Source: Aliishimia sp039978895 (GTDB taxonomy: Bacteria > Pseudomonadota > Alphaproteobacteria > Rhodobacterales > Rhodobacteraceae). From it: a DNA stretch of 64,000 bases. The stretch's first letter is position 1. Each line of letters begins with the position of its first letter. Of the stretch, positions 22,771-29,701 are shown one piece after another. The notes under the pieces are model-generated. The model was not told the origin of the DNA. It searched no databases and was given only the letters and a program-made list of their open reading frames with translations. Made by a program: the position numbers and the translations under genes. The DNA is taken from assembly GCA_039978895.1 (NCBI GenBank), contig JBDWAL010000033.1, forward strand, positions 62,001 to 126,000, written 5' to 3'.

Positions 22771-23649
22771 TTGGACAATTGGGACGAAATCCGGACTGCT
22801 TTTCAAGTTGCGCGACTGGGTACTGTTAGTGGTGCGGCGGAAATATTGGGTGTGCATCATGCGACGGTCATCCGGCACATTGATGCCCTCGAAGGGCGTT
22901 TGGGTGTAAAATTATTCCAACGGCATGCGCGGGGATATACCTCGACGGAAGCAGGGCAGGACTTGCTGCGTGTGGCGCAAACCACGGATGATCAGTTCGC
23001 GCAGCTTGTCGGGCGGATCAAAGGGCGTGGCGCGGATGTGTCTGGCGAACTGGTCATCACATCAATTGTTGGGCTGTCTCCTTTGTTGGCGCCAAGTATG
23101 CGCAGTTTTCAGGATGCCTATCCTGAGGTGATTATTCGCTATTTGACGGGTGAGCGGGTTTTCCGGCTGGAATATGGTGAAGCGCATGTCGCGATCCGTG
23201 CGGGCGGTGCCCCGGATCAGCCAGACAATGTTGTGCAATCGTTCTTTCAACAACGCATCGGGATGTATGCGGCAAAAAGCTATGTTGAGGCCCACGGTCT
23301 GCCGTCTGGTGACGCGGATTTGAAGCAACATCGGTTTGTCTTGCGCGATGATGCGCAAAGTCGCGCCCCGTTTGAGCAATGGTTGCGTGAACGCATCCCC
23401 CTAGAAGCAATCCGCTTCCGCAGCACGGACACCTTGTCGTTGTCATCAGCTATTCACGCAGGGGCCGGGATCGGGTTCTTGCCTGTGTTGCAAGGAAAGG
23501 CCGCGCCCGACTTGATTGAAGTGATGCCAAGCATTGATGACTGGAGCGTGCCGTTGTGGCTCGTGACCCATGTTGACCTGCACAGAACTCTGAAAGTGCA
23601 GGCATTCCTGACGCACATTAAAAATGAAGCGAAACACTGGAATGATTGA
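22771..23649 (+). CDS. LysR-family transcriptional regulator
   Basis: This 292-residue LTTR has an N-terminal winged helix-turn-helix (residues about 4-62, with G-T-V-S-G-A-A-E-I-L-G-V-H-H-A-T-V-I-R-H-I-D-x-L-E) and a C-terminal type 2 periplasmic-binding-like effector domain (about 90-290, including the G-A-G-I-G-F-L-P strand near 231). The start is TTG 22771, because no in-frame ATG exists before the conserved first helix. The DMT-type exporter gene follows 42 nt downstream in the same direction and may be co-transcribed. The inducer is unknown. Confidence 0.85.
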   Translation: MDNWDEIRTAFQVARLGTVSGAAEILGVHHATVIRHIDALEGRLGVKLFQRHARGYTSTEAGQDLLRVAQTTDDQFAQLVGRIKGRGADVSGELVITSIVGLSPLLAPSMRSFQDAYPEVIIRYLTGERVFRLEYGEAHVAIRAGGAPDQPDNVVQSFFQQRIGMYAAKSYVEAHGLPSGDADLKQHRFVLRDDAQSRAPFEQWLRERIPLEAIRFRSTDTLSLSSAIHAGAGIGFLPVLQGKAAPDLIEVMPSIDDWSVPLWLVTHVDLHRTLKVQAFLTHIKNEAKHWND

Positions 23650-23691
23650 TACGCTTTGCGTCCAAACAAGGATGTGGCGTTTGTGCGCGAG

Positions 23692-24588
23692 ATGGACATA
23701 GTAAGAAACCTGCAGCCGGTCGCAAAAGGCCACCTTGCGATGCTGTTATTCTCAGCGTTGGTTGCAGGGTCGTTCTCATTGGGATCGTTGGCCGCAAACG
23801 AGATCGCCCCTGCCGCCTTGAATGCGGTCCGGTTTTGGTTGGCCGCAGTTGTGATCGGTGTCGCGGCATTGGCAACGACGGGTTTGCCCAGATCAGCGGC
23901 GCGAGCACCATGGCGGTATATTGTCTTGGGCGGATTGTTTGGCGCCTATTTCGTTTTGATGTTCGAAGGATTGAAGACAGCGCCCGCCGTGAGCGCGGCC
24001 GCGGTCTTTACATTGACACCCATCCTCTCGGCGGTCGCGGGATATGCAATTCTGTCGCAGATCACGACGCGCCGCATGGCGCTGGCCTTGGCGATTGGCG
24101 CAACAGGTGCGCTTTGGGTGATTTTTCGCGCCGACATACGGGCCGCCATCGCATTCGAAGTGGGGCGCGGCGAATTCATCTATTTCTTTGGTTGCGTTGC
24201 ACATGCTGTCTACACGCCGATGGTACGCAAGCTGAACAGGGGTGAGCCGCCGGTGGTGTTTACGTTTGGGCTGCTGTTGGCCGGGGGGCTTATCCTGACC
24301 GTCTATGGGTGGGGTGATATCAAGACGACGCAATGGGCCGCTTTGCCGGGCATTGTTTGGATCACCTTGATTTACATCGCACTGTTCGCCAGTGCGGCCA
24401 CCTTTGTTTTGTTGCAGTACGCTGCGTTGAACCTGCCAAGCGCGAAGGTCATGGCCTATACTTATCTGACGCCAAGCTGGGTTATCCTGTGGGAGATCGC
24501 GCTGGGTCGTGGCGTTCCGCCTGTTCTCATTCTGGGGGGTGTTGGGTTGACGATTGTGGCGTTGTTATTGTTGTTGCGCGACGACTAG
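23692..24588 (+). CDS. DMT-superfamily (EamA) transporter
   Basis: The 298-residue inner-membrane protein has ten predicted hydrophobic segments arranged as two EamA repeats (about residues 12-135 and 150-290), including A-L-N-A-V-R-F-W-L in the first and Y-A-A-L-N-L-P-S-A-K-V-M-A-Y-T-Y-L-T-P near the end of the second. Drug/metabolite transporters of this family usually export amino acids, nucleotides or drugs; substrate unknown. ATG 23692 is preferred to a TTG at 23656, which would add a polar N-terminus. Its TAG overlaps the convergent ArsR stop (CTAG 24585-24588). Confidence 0.83.
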   Translation: MDIVRNLQPVAKGHLAMLLFSALVAGSFSLGSLAANEIAPAALNAVRFWLAAVVIGVAALATTGLPRSAARAPWRYIVLGGLFGAYFVLMFEGLKTAPAVSAAAVFTLTPILSAVAGYAILSQITTRRMALALAIGATGALWVIFRADIRAAIAFEVGRGEFIYFFGCVAHAVYTPMVRKLNRGEPPVVFTFGLLLAGGLILTVYGWGDIKTTQWAALPGIVWITLIYIALFASAATFVLLQYAALNLPSAKVMAYTYLTPSWVILWEIALGRGVPPVLILGGVGLTIVALLLLLRDD

Positions 24589-24950
24589 CCCGAGACGTCG
24601 GAACCGTCGATTTGCGTGACTGGGTCTTCGTCTTGCAGCTCAACCGCCAGAAAACGCTCAAACGCATCCAGATGAACTGGTTCAAACTGGCCAAATCCCT
24701 GCATCCATACAGAGGCCGATTTCATCGCGTCTGGTTCAAGCTTGCACCACTTCACCCGCCCACGTCGTTCCTGTGAGATCAGGCGGGCTTTGGTGAGGAC
24801 GCCCAGATGCTTTGAGATCGCGGCAAGGGACATTTCGAACGGGTCGGCAACATCGGTCACAGCCATATCGTCTTCCAACAGCATGGACAGGATCGCCCGA
24901 CGTGTCGGGTCCGCGAGTGCTGCGAAAACGGTGTCTAAGTCCTGTGCCAT
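24585..24950 (-). CDS. ArsR-family winged-helix regulator
   Basis: The 121-residue ArsR/SmtB-type repressor has F-A-A-L-A-D-P-T-R-R-A-I-L-S-M-L (about residues 8-23), M-S-L-A-A-I-S-K-H-L-G-V-L (about 41-53) as recognition helix and R-R-G-R-V-K-W-C (about 63-70) as wing. No Cys-x-Cys metal site is seen, so a metal-sensing role is not supported; it belongs rather to the group often paired with SRPBCC or small transporters. Start M at 24950 gives the usual family N-terminus. Confidence 0.85.
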   Translation of the reverse strand: MAQDLDTVFAALADPTRRAILSMLLEDDMAVTDVADPFEMSLAAISKHLGVLTKARLISQERRGRVKWCKLEPDAMKSASVWMQGFGQFEPVHLDAFERFLAVELQDEDPVTQIDGSDVSG

Positions 24951-25177
24951 GAACTGTGCAATGGCAAAGCCCTGTGCAATCGTCAACCGATTGGTTGAAT
25001 ATACGAAATGGGCGGTTTTGGCTGGGTCGTGCTATGCGACAGAATGACTGCGGTTCTTTGTGATTGGGAAATGTGTTTAAATACAATGTGCTAGGTGTGG
25101 CGCTTTTGGGGGGCGGCGCATTGACACCGAGCGTGCCGCACCTTAGCCATGCCCAAACCTAAGCGTTGGGGGAAATC

Positions 25178-25510
25178 GTGTCTGACGAGGGCCGCCTGAA
25201 ACAGCTAGATGATCGGATTGAGGCCTTGAAGGCTTCTGTTGAAGACACTGGCACGCATATGGAACAGCACCACTCACAGGCCCAATTGGCCTGGCGGATG
25301 GTGATCGAACTTGTGGCCGGTCTTGGGATCGGTTTTGGCATAGGATACGGGTTGGATAGCCTGTTGGGGACGCTCCCGATCTTCCTTGTCATTTTTACAT
25401 TTCTGGGCTTCGCGGCCGGTGTGCAGACTATGATGCGCTCCGCCAAGGAGGTCCAAGAGCAGATAACGGCAGCTGACGCAGAGAGCGACGGCGACAACAA
25501 AGGGGCCTGA
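25178..25510 (+). CDS. atpI: ATP synthase assembly protein AtpI (subunit I)
   Basis: The 110-residue protein starts the F0 operon. Two hydrophobic segments (about residues 40-60 and 65-87) with the G-L-G-I-G-F-G-I-G-Y-G pattern and an acidic C-terminus match alphaproteobacterial AtpI, thought to help assemble the c-ring. GTG at 25178 has a GGGGGAA site 4-5 nt upstream; an upstream TTG at 25166 overlaps that site. It lies 2 nt before atpB, so the genes are tightly coupled. Confidence 0.85.
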   Translation: MSDEGRLKQLDDRIEALKASVEDTGTHMEQHHSQAQLAWRMVIELVAGLGIGFGIGYGLDSLLGTLPIFLVIFTFLGFAAGVQTMMRSAKEVQEQITAADAESDGDNKGA

Positions 25511-25512
25511 AA

Positions 25513-26271
25513 ATGGCAGATGACGCACACGGCGCAGAAAGCGGCGGACTAGAATTCCACCCAATGGATCAGTTCATCGTGAAGCCCTTGTTCGGTGGCG
25601 ACACCATTCATTGGTACACGCCGACAAATGTGACCCTTTGGTTGGCTTTGACAATTTTGGCGGTTGTTGCTCTTTTGGTGCTTTCAACCTCTAAGCGCGC
25701 AATCGTTCCCGGCCGTGGTCAATCCATTGCAGAGATGGCCTACGGTTTTGTTTACAAAATGGTCGAAGATGTGACCGGCAAAGACGGTTTGCGTTACTTC
25801 CCATATATCATGACGTTGTTCATGTTTATTCTGTGCGCCAACTTCCTTGGCCTGATCCCGATGTCCTTTACCACCACGTCGCACATCGCTGTGACAGCCA
25901 TTCTTGGCTTTGGTGTCTTCTTTACAGTGACCATTCTTGGCTTTGTGAAAAACGGCGCGTCTTTCCTTGGACTATTCTGGGTGTCGAGCGCGCCTCTGGC
26001 TTTGCGGCCCATTTTAGCAATCATCGAGATCATTTCGTACTTTGTGCGCCCCGTTAGCCACTCCATTCGTTTGGCGGGCAACATGATGGCAGGCCACGCT
26101 GTTCTGAAAGTTTTCGCCGGGTTTGCGCAGGTAACAGCCATCGCGCCGATCGCGATCCTTGGGGTTATGGCGGTCTATGGGCTCGAAATTCTGGTGTCGG
26201 CCATTCAGGCTTACGTGTTTACCATTCTGACGTGCGTGTATCTGAAAGACGCACTGCATCCGCATCACTAA
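25513..26271 (+). CDS. atpB: F0 ATP synthase subunit a
   Basis: The 252-residue membrane subunit forms the two proton half-channels facing the c-ring. The essential Arg lies in S-I-R-L-A-G-N-M-M-A-G-H (about residues 178-189). Also visible are the early M-D-Q-F segment, the G-L-I-P-M-S-F-T-T-T-S-H-I-A-V-T loop (about 113-128) and a final Q-A-Y-V-F-T-I-L-T helix. Normal length for the family. Downstream, 70 nt separate it from atpE, with an AAGGAG site before atpE. Confidence 0.96.
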   Translation: MADDAHGAESGGLEFHPMDQFIVKPLFGGDTIHWYTPTNVTLWLALTILAVVALLVLSTSKRAIVPGRGQSIAEMAYGFVYKMVEDVTGKDGLRYFPYIMTLFMFILCANFLGLIPMSFTTTSHIAVTAILGFGVFFTVTILGFVKNGASFLGLFWVSSAPLALRPILAIIEIISYFVRPVSHSIRLAGNMMAGHAVLKVFAGFAQVTAIAPIAILGVMAVYGLEILVSAIQAYVFTILTCVYLKDALHPHH

Positions 26272-26341
26272 TCACCGAACAATAGGTGGCCCTTTGGTCT
26301 GCCTCTCGTAATCAACTCATTCCATCGTAAGGAGAAAAGAC

Positions 26342-26578
26342 ATGGAAGGCGATATCGCACAATTGGGTCAATTCATTGGCGCAGGCCTGGCAGCAATCGG
26401 TTCCGGCGCAGCCGCAATCGGTGTGGGCCACGTAGCAGGTAACTTCTTGGCGGGCGCATTGCGCAACCCATCCGCCGCAGCTGGTCAAACAGCAACATTG
26501 TTCATCGGCATCGCGTTTGCAGAAGCTTTGGGGATCTTCTCGTTCCTCGTCGCTCTTCTGTTGATGTTTGCTGTTTAA
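26342..26578 (+). CDS. atpE: F0 ATP synthase subunit c
   Basis: The 78-residue two-helix proteolipid of the c-ring. First helix with G-A-G-L-A-A-I-G-S-G-A-A-A-I-G-V-G (about residues 13-29), polar loop A-L-R-N-P-S-A, second helix with the proton-binding Glu in A-F-A-E-A-L-G-I-F-S-F (about 58-68). Strong AAGGAG site. A 10-bp hairpin follows at 26608-26640, before atpF'; it may help set the high c-subunit output. Confidence 0.97.
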   Translation: MEGDIAQLGQFIGAGLAAIGSGAAAIGVGHVAGNFLAGALRNPSAAAGQTATLFIGIAFAEALGIFSFLVALLLMFAV

Positions 26579-26607
26579 GACTCACTGAGCACTGCAATCC
26601 TTACGGT

Positions 26608-26640
26608 CGGGCGGCGCAGGACATGATCCCGCGCTGCCCG
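26608..26640 (+). promoter_or_regulatory. Intercistronic hairpin between atpE and the b' gene
   Basis: CGGGCGGCGC (26608-26617) pairs with GCGCTGCCCG (26631-26640) over 10 bp including one G-U, with a 13-nt loop. No T-run follows, so it is not a standard terminator. Confidence 0.55.
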
Positions 26641-26672
26641 ATGTAACGGCCCGCATCCATCAGGAGACGACA

Positions 26673-27200
26673 ATGGCGACCGACACACATAGCGCCGCCG
26701 AGGCCGCAAGCCCCGGTATGCCACAGCTGGATGTATCCACCTTCGGCAATCAGATTTTCTGGTTGATCGTTGCTCTTGTGGCGATCTACCTTGTGCTCTC
26801 CCGTATCGCTCTGCCGCGTATCGCGGCGATTTTGGCGGAACGGCAAGGCACCATTACCAATGCCATCGCGGCAGCCGAAGACCTGAAAGCCAAAGCGCTA
26901 CAGGCCGAGGAAGCCTATAACAAAGCTCTGGCCGACGCCCGCAGCGAAGCGCAAGCAATTGCGGTTCAAACACGTGCCGTCATCCAAGCTGATCTCGACG
27001 ACGCAATTGCCAAGGCTGATGCGGAAATTGGGGCAAAGACTGCAGAATCCGAAGCCGCCATAGCGGAAATTCGCGCTGGTGCCATGGATAGCGTCAAAGA
27101 AGTCGCCAAAGACACCGCGAAGGAAATCGTGGCGGCTATGGGTGGCAAGGCCGACGCGAAAACCGTGACTGCTGCGATCTCAGCGCAGATGAAGGGATAA
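26673..27200 (+). CDS. atpF: F0 ATP synthase subunit b'
   Basis: This 175-residue peripheral-stalk subunit has one N-terminal membrane helix (about residues 27-47) with Q-I-F-W-L-I-V-A-L-V-A-I-Y, followed by a long Ala/Glu/Lys-rich coiled coil to about residue 160. The about 20-residue polar extension before the helix is typical of b' rather than b. In Rhodobacterales b and b' are separate tandem genes forming a heterodimer. It precedes the b gene by 5 nt. Gene naming (atpF2/atpG) varies. Confidence 0.9.
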   Translation: MATDTHSAAEAASPGMPQLDVSTFGNQIFWLIVALVAIYLVLSRIALPRIAAILAERQGTITNAIAAAEDLKAKALQAEEAYNKALADARSEAQAIAVQTRAVIQADLDDAIAKADAEIGAKTAESEAAIAEIRAGAMDSVKEVAKDTAKEIVAAMGGKADAKTVTAAISAQMKG

Positions 27201-27205
27201 CAGAC

Positions 27206-27766
27206 ATGAAACTGCTTCCCCTGACCATCGCTGCAACTGCTTTGGCTGGACCAGCCTTAGCTGCGAGCGGCCCGTTTGTCTCTTTGGCCAACACAGACTT
27301 CGTTGTGTTGATCTCCTTCATCTTGTTTGTTGCAGCACTTTTCTACTTCAAAGTGCCGGGCATGCTGACGGGTATGTTGGACACGCGCGCTGACGGCATC
27401 TCTTCGGAAATCGAAGAAGCCAAGAAGCTGCAAGAAGACGCGAAAAAGTTGCTTGCGGACTATGAGCGCCAGCAAAAAGACGTTGCAGACCAAGCTGCAC
27501 GCATCGTGGCGCAAGCCAAAGAAGATGCACAGCGCGCTGCTGATCAAGCGAAAGAAGACCTGAAAGCATCCATTGCTCGCCGTTTGGCTGCAGCGGAAGA
27601 TCAGATCACCTCTGCTCAAGCGAGCGCCGTCAAAGATGTGCGTGATCAAGCCGTGACCGTGGCCATTGCTGCCGCCCGCGACGTGATTGCAAAACAAATG
27701 ACGGCTGCCGATGCAGGCAGATTGATCGATGACGCCATCGCAGAAGTCGACGCAAAACTGCATTGA
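27206..27766 (+). CDS. atpF: F0 ATP synthase subunit b
   Basis: The 186-residue b subunit has an N-terminal hydrophobic segment (about 1-20, signal-like), a second membrane span at about residues 30-50 with F-V-V-L-I-S-F-I-L-F-V-A-A-L-F-Y-F-K-V-P, and then a right-handed coiled-coil stalk rich in Q-A-K-E-D-A-Q-R-A repeats. An AAGGGA site lies 8 nt before the start. It ends the operon, with a strong terminator 45 nt further. The F1 genes are not in this window. Confidence 0.92.
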   Translation: MKLLPLTIAATALAGPALAASGPFVSLANTDFVVLISFILFVAALFYFKVPGMLTGMLDTRADGISSEIEEAKKLQEDAKKLLADYERQQKDVADQAARIVAQAKEDAQRAADQAKEDLKASIARRLAAAEDQITSAQASAVKDVRDQAVTVAIAAARDVIAKQMTAADAGRLIDDAIAEVDAKLH

Positions 27767-27809
27767 TGTTCTGGGGGTAGCTGACCCTGTCTTTCTAGAT
27801 TTTGACAAG

Positions 27810-27836
27810 CCCCCGGTTTCATCGCCGGGGGTTTTT
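27810..27836 (+). terminator. Rho-independent terminator of the F0 operon
   Basis: A 7-bp stem (CCCCCGG 27810-27816, CCGGGGG 27825-27831), 8-nt loop, then TTTTT (27832-27836). The stop codon of the convergent minus-strand gene (27819-27821) lies inside its loop. Confidence 0.93.
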
Positions 27837-28256
27837 CAGTTGGTACAAGGCGCCGGCGCAAATCACCAATTCAATCAAAAAGCTCCAATGTAGGATGAAG
27901 TTCCAGACCCAATACTCATAACGGGCCGGGACGGTGACCACGGGCATTGTCCAACTGCTTAGGGGCCATGCCCACGCAATCTGACCTGCCACCGTATCAA
28001 GGAGAACATGCACAATCGCCCCAAGAGCAAGCGCACGAACCCAAGGGCTTTGAGCAGCAAAACCCGCGATCATCAAAGCGATCCAAAGCGCGGGGCGATG
28101 GGATAGAAAATTGTGATGGTGCTGGGCAACGCCGCCGACATAGACCAGCAAGAGGTCAAGATCAGGTAGAACAGACCCGATCAGTAAAGGTCGCTGTGAT
28201 AAGTTCGGAAATGCGCGACTTACCAAATAGGCGGCGGGGAGATGAGCAATAAACAT
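27819..28256 (-). CDS. Membrane-bound metal-dependent hydrolase-like protein (DUF457/YdjM type)
   Basis: The 145-residue integral membrane protein has about four helices. Family signposts are I-A-H-L-P at the N-terminus (His 4), G-S-V-L-P-D-L-D (about 27-34), H-H-H-N-F-L-S-H (about 46-53) and H-V-L-L-D-T (about 83-88). These His/Asp clusters are the putative metal ligands of the YdjM/YbcI (DUF457) family. No reaction has been firmly assigned to the family. It is convergent with the ATP synthase operon. Confidence 0.75.
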   Translation of the reverse strand: MFIAHLPAAYLVSRAFPNLSQRPLLIGSVLPDLDLLLVYVGGVAQHHHNFLSHRPALWIALMIAGFAAQSPWVRALALGAIVHVLLDTVAGQIAWAWPLSSWTMPVVTVPARYEYWVWNFILHWSFLIELVICAGALYQLKNPRR

Positions 28257-28303
28257 GCGCCCAATCTACGTGGCGCTCTGCGCAGATGATGTGCAGTGCT
28301 TGC

Positions 28304-29065
28304 TTAACGTTCGTGGTCAAGACGAAGTTGCGCGATGCTTTCGTTCTGATCCGCCCGGATTTTGTCGGTAAGGCTTTGCTGAACATAGTCCAGATGCGCG
28401 TCGATGGCCGCCTTTGCGCGCTCGGGGTCTCTGGCTTGGATGCCGTCATTGATGGCCCGATGCTGGTCTAGCAAAGACACGCTTGAGGTGCTCTGATCGA
28501 ACATCATTTTGCGATTATAGAACACGCCTTCGCGTAGCAGTTCATACATGGATCGCATCATATGTAGCATCACCACGTTGTGGCTGGCCTCAATGATCGC
28601 AAGGTGAAATTGCGCATCGAGTTGGGCTTCTTCTTCGGGGCGATGGGCTTTTTGTGCCGCTTCCATCTTGTCGAAAACCGTTTGAACAACCCGCAGGTCA
28701 GTGTCTGATCCCACCCGTGCTGCACGCATCGCAGCGATCCCTTCCATGTCGCGACGGAAAGCGAGGTAATCGAACGCCGCAGTTTCATGGCGCGACATCA
28801 GATCACGCAATGCCGGAGAGAATGCCGACCCCAAGACGTCGGCAACAAAGACACCAGCGCCAGGTTTTGCCGAGAGTAACCCAGTATTTTGCAGGTCTGA
28901 CAAAGCCTCACGCAACGAGGGTCGAGACACGCCAAATTGGTCGGCCAGATCGCGCTCTGCAGGAAGTCGTTCGCCGGGGCGCAGAATGCCGCGCAAGATA
29001 AGGTTTTCGATCTGACGCACCACGGCGTCGGATAGTTTTGCGGTTGTGACAGGGCGGAAGGGCAT
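28304..29065 (-). CDS. FadR-subfamily GntR regulator
   Basis: The 253-residue regulator has a winged helix-turn-helix at about 8-75 (I-L-R-G-I-L-R-P-G-E-R-L-P-A-E-R-D-L-A, then S-R-P-S-L-R-E-A-L) and an all-helical FCD ligand-binding domain (about 90-235) with D-A-Q-F-H-L-A-I-I-E-A-S-H-N (about 149-162) and a late H-R-A-I-N-D-G-I-Q-A-R-D segment whose His residues bind metal. This is the PdhR/LldR-like group for small organic acids. A dyad overlapping its own -10 box suggests autoregulation. The metabolic target is not shown by neighbours. Confidence 0.87.
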   Translation of the reverse strand: MPFRPVTTAKLSDAVVRQIENLILRGILRPGERLPAERDLADQFGVSRPSLREALSDLQNTGLLSAKPGAGVFVADVLGSAFSPALRDLMSRHETAAFDYLAFRRDMEGIAAMRAARVGSDTDLRVVQTVFDKMEAAQKAHRPEEEAQLDAQFHLAIIEASHNVVMLHMMRSMYELLREGVFYNRKMMFDQSTSSVSLLDQHRAINDGIQARDPERAKAAIDAHLDYVQQSLTDKIRADQNESIAQLRLDHER

Positions 29066-29081
29066 GACAGCTCCGAAGGAT

Positions 29082-29119
29082 TGGTTAGATTATATGACCA
29101 GTATCGCGAAGATGTGCAA
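29082..29119 (-). promoter_or_regulatory. Promoter and operator-like dyad of the FadR/GntR regulator
   Basis: On the minus strand TTGCAC (complement of 29114-29119), 19-nt spacer and a perfect TATAAT (complement of 29089-29094). The -10 lies within TGGT...ACCA (29082-29100), resembling T-G-G-T-N-x-A-C-C-A operators of FadR-type regulators. Confidence 0.55.
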
Positions 29120-29139
29120 GTCAACGTGGCAACCGCGTG

Positions 29140-29147
29140 TTAACCAT
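29140..29147 (+). promoter_or_regulatory. TTAACCAT motif (CtrA half-site-like)
   Basis: An exact TTAACCAT lies 19 nt before the start of the lipoprotein gene. This octamer is a CtrA-associated motif in alphaproteobacteria. No TTAA is placed 7 nt upstream, so it is a half-site only. Confidence 0.35.
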
Positions 29148-29166
29148 CTTCTGCCAAATTACCTCG

Positions 29167-29574
29167 ATGAAATGGACTGCGATAATATGCTGTACGGGTC
29201 TGGCTGCGTGCAACACGCCGGGTCCGCATTTCCGAGACCTGGAGGCGACCCGTGTCTCTTTCGGGACGGCGGTATTCGATGTGCGTGTCCGTGGTGATCT
29301 GGCTGAAGCGATCCGCTTAAACAGGCAATATGCACCGCGTCTAAGTGGCGTGGCTCCCTTGGCTGCGCATGCGATCCGGCAAGTGAGCGGTTGCGAGGTG
29401 ACCGAAATTCGGGGGGATGCGGCTTTGATGTTGGGTCTGCTAGAATGCGATGGCCGCGAAATCGACCCGGCTTTGCGTCGCGCCAAGGTGCAGTATGATT
29501 GCTATCTGGATGATCATCTGTTCGATGCAGACCACATTCGAAAATCCAGCTCTTATAGTTGCGACCAAGTATAA
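29167..29574 (+). CDS. Unrecognised lipoprotein upstream of smc
   Basis: A 135-residue protein with a short lipoprotein signal (about residues 1-15, ending L-A-A-C) and a mixed alpha/beta mature part containing four further Cys (Y-D-C-Y-L, S-C-D, L-E-C-D, S-G-C). Start at 29167 is chosen because it gives a compact lipoprotein signal; an earlier in-frame start at 29137 would add ten residues in front. I recognise no domain. It is followed 127 nt later by smc in the same direction. Confidence 0.65.
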   Translation: MKWTAIICCTGLAACNTPGPHFRDLEATRVSFGTAVFDVRVRGDLAEAIRLNRQYAPRLSGVAPLAAHAIRQVSGCEVTEIRGDAALMLGLLECDGREIDPALRRAKVQYDCYLDDHLFDADHIRKSSSYSCDQV

Positions 29575-29701
29575 CGAACAAAGCGCTTAGTGTCGCAATA
29601 TGTTGTGGATAACCGGCTATTACACGCTGTTTGTGGGTCCTTCCCGTTGACAGTGACCCGCCCCGCTCGTCACGATAGCGTGACGAAAAAGGAATCGGAC
29701 A

